Shown: piece by piece, positions 32,345 through 41,522 of the stretch | Numbering within the stretch: the stretch's first letter is position 1 | How the letters are laid out: each line of letters opens with the position of its first letter | Assembly (NCBI RefSeq): GCF_037042905.1 | Contig: NC_087249.1 | Span: forward strand, 9,234,001 to 9,298,000 | From: Lytechinus pictus | Taxonomy: Eukaryota > Echinodermata > Echinoidea > Temnopleuroida > Toxopneustidae | DNA length: 64,000 nt | Reading direction: 5' to 3' | The notes under the pieces: generated by a model | Seen by the model: only the letters and a program-made list of their open reading frames with translations | Database searches by the model: none | What the model was told of the DNA's origin: nothing | Made by a program: the position numbers and the translations under genes

Positions 32345-32702
32345 CGGTAAATTGCCAATTCGTCTACTGCCAACTCGTCCACTCTCCACATGGTCTACTT
32401 TCATTTAGTCTAATGCCATTCCGTCCAGTAACCTTTCGGTCCAATCATCACTTCGTCTAATCCCCATTTCGTTTCATAACCAGTTGGTCTAATAAATAAT
32501 ATCCATTTCAATTTAATTCATTTTGCATAATTAACACTTTGTCCAATTAGACCAAATGGAATATGGACCAAAATGCTATTGGACCAACTGGTTATTAGAC
32601 GAAATGGTGAGTGAACAAATTGGCAATATAGACCATGTGGATAGTGGACATTAGACGAGTTGGCTATTGGAGGAATTGGCATTAGACGAATTGGAAATAA
32701 CC
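32345..32702. mobile_element. Foldback built of degenerate 15-20-bp units
   Basis: The left half repeats variants of TAATGCCATTCCGTCCA and CAACTCGTC; the right half repeats the inverse, ATTAGACGAATTGG and GGACCAACTGG. The outer ends (GGTAAATTGCCAATTCGTC and GACGAATTGGAAATAACC) pair, as do most inner units, around an AT-rich centre near 32,520. Non-coding. Confidence 0.8.
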
Positions 32703-33516
32703 CTACCCCATTTCTCTTCTCTCCCTCTCCCATTCTCTCCCCTCTCCACCTGTATCTCCATCTCTTTCTCTCTCTCTCTCTCTATCCTCCTCTTCATCTC
32801 TACCATCCCCTTTCTGTACCCCTCCATCCAATTTCCATTCCCTTGGGTGCGTGATGAGATGGAGGCGTAGTAATAGAAAACTTCCGTTGCTCAGTGATGC
32901 GGGAAGACGAGGAGGATGAGTAGAGAAGCGGAGCGACACGAAGCGATCGTTCTTTCCCTCGCACTCCCTGCCCAAATGTAATTTCAGACTTAAAGGTCAC
33001 GTCCCGACGTTCCCGTTATAAATCTGTATTTACCCAATCCGTCTTCTTTTTCTCACCAAAATTATGATTCATCGTGTTTTTGCTCCATCGCTGTGCGTTA
33101 TTCATTCATGATTTTCAGGGCCGTAATAAAGTGCTACATGTTTAACTTATTTCATGAATTGCTCTCACTCGCTTTCAGTTATCATGGATATTTGAGTGCC
33201 TATACATTTATGAAGACATCAGTGAATGAAATTCCTTCCAATGTTTTTCATGTAAAATATATATATTTGTGTAATGTACAGGGTTTTTTTATTTTAAAGA
33301 TGTGTGAAATTATTCATGATTTAGCTTTCACATTTAACACAAACACACACACAAAGGATTTGGTGATATGGGGGGGGGGGATATAAAAAAAAATGTATTT
33401 CCCACTTTCTGATTCCTCATTAGTCATTACTCACAGGTAATATTGCTTTCTTTTTCATATTATAGTCAGTTTTCATTTAGAAAATATCAAATACATAACT
33501 TATAAATTTATTTTTA
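32703..33516. other. Low-complexity and unassigned sequence
   Basis: Pyrimidine-rich to 32,840. 32,850-32,960 is briefly GC-richer. After that AT-rich. No supportable gene. Confidence 0.45.
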
Positions 33517-34127
33517 TTAAAGGTCAAGTCCACCTCAGAAAAATGTTGATTTGAATCAATAGAGAAAAATCAGACAAGCACAATGCTGAAAATTTCATCA
33601 AAATCGGATGTAAAATAAGAAAGTTATGACATTTCAAAATTTCGCTTATTTTTAACAAAATAGTTATGTGAACGAGCCAGTTACATCCAAATGAGAGAGT
33701 CGATGATGTCATTCACTCACTATTTCTTTTGTTTTTTATTGTTTGAATTCTACAATATATCAATTTTTACGAATTTGATGATTAGGACCTCCTTGCCTGA
33801 AGCACAAAATGTTAAAATAATGGAATTCCACGTGTTCAGGGAGGAATGAAACTTCATTTCCCATGACAATGACGAGAAAATCAAAATATTTCATATTTCA
33901 TATAATAAAATACAAAAGAAATAGTGAGTGAGTGATGTCATCAGTTCCCTCATTTGCATACAAACCGAGATGTGCATATAACTGTTTTGTGAAATGAAGC
34001 GAAACTTTAAACTATCATAACTTTCTTATTTTACATCCGATTTTGATGAAATTTTCAGTGTTATGCTTGTTGAATTTTTCTCTATTTATTCAAATCAAGT
34101 TTTTGTTGGGGTGGACTTGTCCTTTAA
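33517..34127. mobile_element. TTAA-flanked MITE, 611 bp, second full copy
   Basis: Same ends and body as the element at 30,281: TTAAAGGTCAAGTCCACC and GGTGGACTTGTCCTTTAA, with mirrored CATCAAAATCGGATG and CATCCGATTTTGATG. Longer in the centre. Non-coding. Confidence 0.9.
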
Positions 34128-35053
34128 AGAGAGTGGATAGTTATCTTTAATCCCATCAATTCCACTCCTTAATTATCCAGCTTCTGCACTCAAGGTGTCT
34201 AAATTATAATTACCCCAATAACAAGCTGAATGAATAATTTATGACAGAAAGCTATCACCCAAGGCCAATAAATGATATCACCTGGTCAGAGCAAGGAGAT
34301 ATCACCTCTCCTTGGTCAGAGCTAGATAGGCACTAATTCCTCACAGTACACAGTGATAATGACTTTATAATTCTAAACCAGAGCTTTCCAACCCACCTCA
34401 CCTCAAGGCCCAATACGGCTTTCAAAAATCTCTTGATGGCGCTTCCATTTCTATTTCGAGCCCACCATAAAAAATCTCCTTTTTTCAATAATTAATCATT
34501 AAGAATATAACAACTTAACACAATATTACACAAACAAATATCTAATTATAAAAAAAATACCCCAAACAAAATTTTATGGTAACTACATGAAACCACGTAA
34601 TATAATAAACTATACCTGCCCTTGTCTATACCAACATTCTAATTTTTGACTCGCTCTTCTAAAACTGCTGATTTTTTCAACGATGGGATGTGGGGGTGCC
34701 CTTGGCTGAAAATTATGTGATTTGAACAGAAAGGGTGAAATCCTACAAAATGGGAATTTTTATCAAATTTGGAAAAGGAAAAACAAAGTTTTGCATTTCA
34801 TTTGGGGGGGTTGAAACAGTTCTATGCATGACCTCTTGAATGTGCATTGAGTAAGCTAATATCATCTTTCCACTTATTTTGTATTTTTTTATATGACTTT
34901 GGGTGTTTTTTATTTTTATTTGGACTGATTGACTACTGATTTACTAGTAATCATTGCTGAAACTTACTTTGTTATAAGGTAGGCATGTTTTACACACACA
35001 CACACATAATGTATATGAAAGTATGAACCGACTATGTTTAATAATGTATTTAA
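34128..35053. other. No gene seen
   Basis: AT-rich, with the 22-base AAGGAGATATCACC / CTCCTTG motif near 34,292 (also near 10,658) and a CA repeat at about 34,992. No ORF or family recognised. Confidence 0.45.
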
Positions 35054-36300
35054 TTAAAGGGATGGTCCAGGCTGTAGATATTTGTATCTCAATAAATAGA
35101 GTAGGGGAGATCGGGGTTTGTTGGAGCATTTTTGACAAAAATGGCTGTAAAATCCAAATAGATTTTATTAGAGAAACAATCAATATATCAGCTTGAAGCA
35201 TATATCTAAGGGCTTGAAATATACCCCATAAAATTGTTAACTCTATGATAGTTACTGAAAAAATCCACCTTGAACAAGACCATTATGGGGTAAGTTGGAA
35301 CATGGTATGGGGTAAGTTGGAACACTGCATGGTCAATTAAGAATTATACTAAAACTACTTAAAACTGTAATATTACATGGTTTTAGCCTATTTGCTTTAT
35401 TTTTTTCAAGTTCAAAATATTTAAAGTGTGGATTTGTTGAACTTTATGTTTTCTATTATACAGCCACTCACGCAAGCACACTGTGTAGTAGAATTCCGCA
35501 TATTTGTGTGCGTTTGATTTTACATGCAATTATCAGCAATTTCATGTACTTCTGCATCAAATTTACAAGACAAAAATTAATTGTTTATAATTTTGTATTT
35601 TTTTTTTTTTTTGGCCTTTAACTCTATTTATTAAGCTAGTAGAATACTAATTTTTGGTGAGAGTATCAATTTTCACATTTATATCAAATATCCACCAAAA
35701 ATTGCAAAAAAATATTATTTCTTATGTATTTTTTGCTTTTTTTATTTGTATTTCTTAGTTTTTTCGAACCCTTGTTTTTTATTGTTTTTTCCAATGTACT
35801 TTGTTGGAGACTCTTTTGCGATCATAAATAAAATAGCATAAAATAAATCCATTTGAACCAACAAAAGTAAAAAATAATCATACATTTATGATTTTTGGTT
35901 GAAAAACACAATTTTCATTGACCTTGTACATGGAATCACGTTTTTGAGCAATTTTGGGTCCGACATGCACGTACAAAATGTTGCGTAATTCCGAAACCGT
36001 GCACCCAGGCAAATGATGCGCAAGACTTCCAACTAACCCCGGTCACCCCTAAAATTCACAAAGAAAAATGATGAAAATTTGATCAAAATCGGATAACAAA
36101 TAACGAAGTTATTGAATTTTAAAGATTTGCATTATTCCGGTGAAACAGTTCTAGGCATGTCTTTATGAATATTCATTAGGTGGGTTGATGATGTCATATC
36201 CCCACTATTATATGAAACTGGGTTTATTCCAATTTTTTTCTACCAAGAACTAAAACAATTGGATTGACAACTGATTCAGTGCATTAATTACATAAATATT
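35054..36300. mobile_element. TTAA-type MITE (copy of 18,350 element), interrupted and right-truncated
   Basis: Starts TTAAAGGGATGGTCC, proceeds to AATAAATAGAGTA at 35,103, is broken by a 946-bp element, then resumes AAAATTCACAAAG at 36,051 and runs to about 36,300, where similarity stops before the second end. Part of 36,052-36,300 matches the inverse of 18,650-18,950. Confidence 0.85.
35104..36049. mobile_element. 946-bp TIR element inserted at TA inside a MITE
   Basis: Left end GGGGAGATCGGGGTTTGTTG, right end CAACTAACCCCGGTCACCCC: inverted with a few mismatches. TA flanks both sides (35,102-35,103 and 36,050-36,051), and the unbroken target AGAGTAAAATTC is present at 18,400. GGGGTAAGTTGGAAC, resembling the end, is repeated twice inside (about 35,287-35,325). 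There is no coding capacity. TA duplication is shared by Tc1/mariner-like and some other superfamilies, so I do not assign one. Confidence 0.9.
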
Positions 36301-38021
36301 AGTGTATTATGAGTTTATCTGTCTTTTTATGGAAATGAAATCAAATACCCCCGGTAAATGGAAACCGGCCAAAGAGCTAACCATGTGTGATAAACAAGTT
36401 ACTTGTATCATGGATGCATTAGACATGATTCCTATGAATGTTCCATTTACAAAGATTAATGAGAATAATGAGAATAGCTTTCCACATCATACCATCTGCA
36501 GTGCATGCTGTCACAGGAGAGACTGTTTCATTTAAAATGCACGCCAAGGCTACAAAGTGCCATATTTTCATCCCGTACCTTGCCAAAACTGGATGTCGCA
36601 TTTCCTGTTGAATAATAGATGCGTTTCCGAACTTTGTGGTCCGTCGCTTCACATACATGGACAATGGCATACCGCCACAAACACCTTTAGAAACGTAGTC
36701 ATTAAACAAGCCAGCTTTGGTCGATGTAAACACTACACTCCATTTTTATTGACCTGTCCTGTACTTTTTTTTTCTCTCTCTCTCTTTCTCTCTATCTCCA
36801 CTCTTCCATTCAGACTCTTCCGGTTTGGGGTGGTAAGGTGATGAGAGATGCGGTTATCGAGGTGCCGGGATGCGGAAATTTTCAATTTACTTCAGGACGA
36901 CTGCTTTGAATACATTCTGGAGCCATGATTACCTTGATGTTGAAGTTGGGGTCAGAAGTCCAGGATCAGTGTTTCCAATGTCATTGTAAGGTCATTTGTT
37001 ATCATATGCTAATTATGAAATTATCTTAAAGATAAATGCCAGTTGTGTTAAATAACGATCTCATAATGAGTTCAAACAAAATCCAATAAAATGCTCACCC
37101 ATTTGTTTGTATGTATAAAAAAAAAATATGCAAATGGCTGTGGAAGAAATTATGTGATTCTTGAGAAAATAGCAAATTGAGCACTGAATTCCATCAAATG
37201 TCATGTAGTTTTCCAAGCAATATTAATTCACGGTCCTACAAATGCTTTTCTGTGTTAGTGATAATCAGAATTGGAAAGACTTTCTCATGAAATAATTGTT
37301 TGCTCCAACTAGATTCTGTTTTACAGATTATTGTCCTCCATGGAGCTCATATCTATGAACTCTTCCATCTGTATGGTCTTACTTTTATTTTAACCTTGAA
37401 GAGTTGTTTGATACATGTATATTTTTAACATTTTAATCACCTTTTTTCCAATGAGATATCAGTATTCAGTAATCTTATATTTTAACTACATGTAATGCAG
37501 TGCAGTGCAACTCTATCATTATCATAATAATTATTATTATTATAAGTGATTTTATTTATTGTGTGAGAACTTATTCTGTCTGTTATTAATCATATTTTCT
37601 ATAATATCATCCCACCTCGAAGGGGAAATCAAAATAAAGGCGGTTCGGATAAAAGCTGTAGAATTGGAGAAACCTATAAATCAATTTAATAAGAGGTTTT
37701 TGTTTTTTTTCATTCTTTTGAAATATTTTGAACTGCTCCCATATACTGAATGATTTATAATGCATCATTTTCATAGAAGAGCGAAGATGTGTGTGTTGAA
37801 AATAATAATAATGTGACTTATAAAGCGCCAAATCCACTCTGTAGAGTGCTCAAGGCGCATAAAGAACTAAGAGTTAAATAAAAAAAAGTTTTTAGAAGAT
37901 TTTTGAAAGTTTCGACAGAGGTACATTTTTTTATGTCTTCAGGAAGGCTATTCCACAAAGTGGGGCATGCAAAAGCAATCGATCTATATATATAATATAT
38001 TTTTTTCTCAGGGAAAAATCA
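36301..38021. other. No supportable gene; SINE-tail remnant
   Basis: At 36,302-36,740 frames are open on both strands but without splice context or known domain. At 37,795-37,875 AATAATAATAATGTGACTTATAAAGCGCC...GCTCAAGGCGCAT resembles the 3' tail of a tRNA-derived SINE. Confidence 0.4.
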
Positions 38022-38851
38022 GGGGCGGTATTCTGAGGTCATTTTATCTTTAAAATATTTTATTTTATCTCTTAAAATGAAATTGGTATTCTGAGATGAC
38101 ATTTTATCTCTCAGATTAAATTTACAATTTTATCTTGCGTATAAATTTTATCTTGCGTATCTATGATGATACGCAACAGAGCAGTGGCTGCGTAGACATA
38201 CCCATCGCGTATCTGGCCATTGCAACGCGGGTGATGTGCTTGCGCCCAAGTTTCTTTGAAGAAAAAATAAAATAAACTTAAAAGAGGGTAGGGGCTATTT
38301 TTTCTCCGCGACGTTGATTTCGTCAATATTTTTAAGTGAATTAACTCCAAATGTTGGCATGAAAATTAAGAAAAATGATATATTCATTGAGAACAACACC
38401 TTAAAGTTATTCCTGTACAATCAGGAAGCATTTCATAAGACTTTTCTTGACTAATATTGTCTTTGAAATGATGCTTGAAAAGATGCGATATAGACTTCGA
38501 AAAAAAGATGAGAGTATTGCCATTTTTGTTAAAAAGAAATCTCTGTAAAGACGCGCAAGCGTATAGTGCAAGCGTATTGAAGTCAATAAATTGACGCAAT
38601 CTCACCTCTTCGCCACACCTCCTAGCGGAATGGATTTCCATTGGTTGAGTGATATGAGAGAGCTATAAAAGCGTGTTTCTTATTGGATATTGATTTAAAA
38701 ATAGGTGTGTCTTACAGAGATAAAATGAAGATAAAATTGTTCTCAGAATACCAATTCGGAGAGATTTTAAGGGTATTTTATCTCACTGATTTTAACGGAG
38801 ATAAAATATTTTATTTTATCTGAGATAAAATGGATCTCAGAATACCACCCC
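38022..38851. mobile_element. MITE with GGTATTCTGAG ends, 830 bp
   Basis: GGGGCGGTATTCTGAGGTC opposite GATCTCAGAATACCACCCC. A second inner pair (TTGGTATTCTGAGA / TCTCAGAATACCAA) and many TTTTATCTC / GAGATAAAA units follow. An 85-codon frame on the - strand inside has no recognisable domain. Confidence 0.82.
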
Positions 38852-38984
38852 AGGCCTATGAAAGAAATCACCTTGCATGTGATAGGCATCAAAGAAATAT
38901 TACCAACAAAATCATTGATTTTTAAAATCCTTTTTTTGTTGTTATTCAATCATTATTATTATTATTATTTTGTTTGGCGTCACC

Positions 38985-39190
38985 TGTGCCTGGGACGCGA
39001 AAAGCAAACTGAATCACTATATGACCCGCAGGTCTCTCCTCCTGATATAACTGATTGGGGGGAGTGCAGGTGGACCACTACACCGGGGTTTCCCCCTACT
39101 CTTATACAAATAGTGCAGTGGGTTCTTAACATGCAAAGGTGGTGACTCCTCTACACGGGGCCTCCATTTAACGCCCTATCCGAGGGATAT
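38985..39190. repeat. SINE-body-like segment
   Basis: GTGACTCCTCTACACGGGGC and CCATTTAACGCCCTATCCGA resemble the body of the SINE at 14,043-14,430 (GTGACTCTCCTATACACGGG; GCGTCCTTTCCGATGGACGG). No tRNA-like head is seen here, so the copy looks truncated. Confidence 0.55.
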
Positions 39191-39261
39191 TCTTTTCATA
39201 TTCATATTCATTAAAAGAATTTTCCTCTTACATTTTCTGTTTTTATCAAAAAATATTTAAA

Positions 39262-39266
39262 CTTAG
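39262..39266. repeat. Target-site duplication CTTAG, left
   Basis: CTTAG directly before the 5' LTR, repeated at 48,542-48,546 directly after the 3' LTR. Confidence 0.92.
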
Positions 39267-39823
39267 TGTAGGGATCGATTTTGAACTGTTATTTCTTTCC
39301 ACTCTTATTCATGAATCATCCCCTTTTTTCTAATAGAACATCCCTCATTTATATTCACCCTTTTCATCCTAACTTTCTATTCTTTATGTACAACTCTCTA
39401 TACACTATCTGCTGTACACTCCTCACACAAGGTTCTTTTGTATTAAATCACTCCACCATTCTTCATACAGCTTTCTTCACTCCTCTCTCCCTCTCCTTCC
39501 ACCTCTCTCCTTCTGATTGGTTATAATGTTAAGTTGATGCACTCAAGCTTAGATAATAATTTGCATATTGTTTGAATAGTCAATATATATCTTTTGTTGT
39601 GTATTTGAATATTCAGTTATACTTTGTTCTATTGATTTACGTTTATATGAATATTGATATGCCTTCACTAATTTGAATGGAATGTTGCTTAGAATGCAAC
39701 AAGGCTTTAATATATTAAAAACTGGGAGTTGGCCAGTAAGTTATCAACCTGACAACATGTCTGCTGGGCTGCCTCTGTGTTTAGAGAACTAGAAATGAGA
39801 TATTGACAGAACCCCGTACTACA
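39267..39823 (+). repeat. 5' LTR, 557 bp
   Basis: TG...CA ends. Compared with the 3' LTR I find one difference (TTTACGTTTAT here, TTTACATTTAT in the 3' copy). The AT-rich upstream part presumably holds the promoter; I do not mark U3/R/U5 borders. Confidence 0.95.
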
Positions 39824-39824
39824 C

Positions 39825-39838
39825 TGGTGCCAGCGGTG
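39825..39838 (+). promoter_or_regulatory. Primer-binding site
   Basis: TGGTGCCAGCGGTG begins one base after the LTR. It starts with TGG, complementary to the CCA end of a tRNA. Which tRNA is not determined. Confidence 0.7.
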
Positions 39839-40446
39839 TTTTCTAGTGCTCTTCTACCCCAGAACTTCAGGCAGTTTTACCCACCAGCAGCTGATAGTTG
39901 AATTTTTTCACCCTACTTCGAGTGATTTACATCCTCCTTCGAGTGATTTACATCCTACTTCGAGTGATTTACTGCACCCTTCTTCTGTTCTCTGTGGATA
40001 CATTATCAGTACACCCTTCTTCTGTGGATACAGCTTCCATAAAGCACCTACTGATTGTATTTTCATCCTGCTTCATGAGAATTCTTCATTAATGTGAGTT
40101 CTATTTTCATGATCTGAAGTTAAATCTACAATCTTGCTACCTCCACTTACATTAATTTGTATCCATGTTTGCATTTGAAAACTGAATGTACTTTACATTC
40201 TATAGTGAGTTGGATGTGTACTCTCAAGTTTGTCAAGGCTTGTATCTAAAGACTGGCTTTTGAATATTGGTGAGTCACTTAGCTTTAACTCCTGTTCATA
40301 CATTCACCCTCCTTCATTTAGCAAGAGCTATTTCTGCTCTGATAGCTGAGTGTGATTATTATTGACTTGCAAGTTGAGAGTCAATCTATGGTAATTTGAC
40401 ATATATGTAGCTGTATTCTGTTATACACTGTTAACACCCTACCATC
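39839..40446 (+). other. Retrotransposon 5' leader with 21-bp triplication
   Basis: Untranslated leader of about 600 bases. At 39,913-39,975 a 21-bp unit (CTACTTCGAGTGATTTACAT plus C) occurs three times with small differences, followed by a doubled ACCCTTCTTCTGT...GTGGATACA. These may affect packaging or translation, but nothing proves it. Confidence 0.7.
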
Positions 40447-41496
40447 ATGTTTCGACTTGATCTCCCTGAAATCTTCACTGGAGAAGATGGCCGAAATTTC
40501 GGTCAATGGGCAAGGAGATTAGAAGTTGCTGCCGAAGTCCTCCCACAGGCAGAGAGGAAGCTTCACCTTCTTCTGCCATCGAGACTTGCTGGCGCCGCAT
40601 TTACGGTATGGGAGAGCATAACAGCCTCTGACCAACAGGACTATAGCATAGTAAAGAAGAAGTTGATGACGGTGTTTGGGAATACAAATTACCTGAATTC
40701 CTTCAAATCTTGCATTGATGCAAGGAAAAGACATAGAAACGAGGCCCTAGAAGTATTTGCAGCAGCAATAGCCACTCTCGTCGAAGAGGCCTTTCCAGAC
40801 TATGATGCTGCAGGAAAGGACGGCGAGAAATTTCGCAGATTTCTTGCGGGTATTGACAAATCTCTTCAGATAAAGATATACGAGATGGGTGCGAATACTT
40901 TTGCGGAAGCATTAGACATTGCCGTGCGAGTCGAAAGAGCCAATCAAGTTGGGCAACCGCTAGATGAGACGGTAGCTTCGATTTCGCCGAAAAGAAGTGA
41001 TCCCAACTCGGCATTATTGGAGAAAGTGATGAAACGATTAGACAATCTCGAACTGAAATTCGAAGGATACAAATCTGAACCCAAACATCGATACTACGAT
41101 GGGCATCAGAAGCAGTCTAGATCACCAAGCCCTGTACGCAACCGACATGAACATCAATCTAGATCGAGGTACCAAAATTCAGATGATCATTGGCATCGGT
41201 CGTCTGGACATCATCGATCACCCAGTCCATACTCTCCACACCATAGACGATTTAGGTCACCAAGCCCTCAACGCTTTCATCGCAGCCCTTCCCGATCAAG
41301 TCCACACAGATATAACACTTACGATGGCAGATCGGCCAGCCCTCAAGAACGCCAATACTCAAGTCGACGAAACTGGCTACCTACATTTTCTGATGATCGC
41401 CATCCCTCTGAAGTGAGAAATTCACCCTATCGTCAGATGAACAGTGCTCAGTCGAGGAAAGTTCACTTTGATCACAACCAGGGAAACTATTCATAG
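40447..41496 (+). CDS. gag: Gag polyprotein, 349 aa, with SR-type tail
   Basis: Structural capsid protein of the retrotransposon. Residues about 1-190 are helix-rich with the look of a Ty3/gypsy capsid: FTGEDGRNFGQWARRLEVAA, a Trp-containing AAFTVWESI segment and EALEVFAAAI. The C-terminal third (about 215-320) is rich in Arg, Ser, Pro, His with repeated RSPSP and HRSPS motifs, like the SR domain of splicing factors. I see no CCHC zinc knuckle, which most gag proteins of this group have, so the basic tail may bind the RNA instead. The ATG at 40,447 is the first in the open frame. The last codons overlap the frameshift signal and the stop is TAG at 41,494-41,496. Confidence 0.9.
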   Translation: MFRLDLPEIFTGEDGRNFGQWARRLEVAAEVLPQAERKLHLLLPSRLAGAAFTVWESITASDQQDYSIVKKKLMTVFGNTNYLNSFKSCIDARKRHRNEALEVFAAAIATLVEEAFPDYDAAGKDGEKFRRFLAGIDKSLQIKIYEMGANTFAEALDIAVRVERANQVGQPLDETVASISPKRSDPNSALLEKVMKRLDNLELKFEGYKSEPKHRYYDGHQKQSRSPSPVRNRHEHQSRSRYQNSDDHWHRSSGHHRSPSPYSPHHRRFRSPSPQRFHRSPSRSSPHRYNTYDGRSASPQERQYSSRRNWLPTFSDDRHPSEVRNSPYRQMNSAQSRKVHFDHNQGNYS

Positions 41497-41522
41497 TTGA
41501 TGACAAGGGTCGACCATCAACT
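41481..41522 (+). promoter_or_regulatory. -1 ribosomal frameshift signal between gag and pol
   Basis: GGGAAAC at 41,481-41,487 lies in the gag frame as caG GGA AAC, a canonical X-XXY-YYZ slippery site. Seven bases later (41,495-41,502) AGTTGATG pairs exactly with CATCAACT (41,515-41,522) around a 12-base loop. The spacing is what -1 stimulators need. After slippage the reading continues in the frame of pol, which is open from here. The gag TAG lies just before the stem. Confidence 0.85.

Noticed and set aside
31469..32460. Large open frames of Ser/Phe/Leu/Pro in the 31.5-32.5 kb region
   Set aside because: They come from C/T-rich low-complexity tracts, which lack stop codons in several frames. 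No splice or start context.
36302..36740. Overlapping frames on both strands as a gene
   Set aside because: No domain, no splice signals, and composition no different from the flanks.
41099..41416. A 105-codon + strand frame inside gag
   Set aside because: It overlaps the SR-rich part of gag in another frame. Repetitive codon composition explains the openness.
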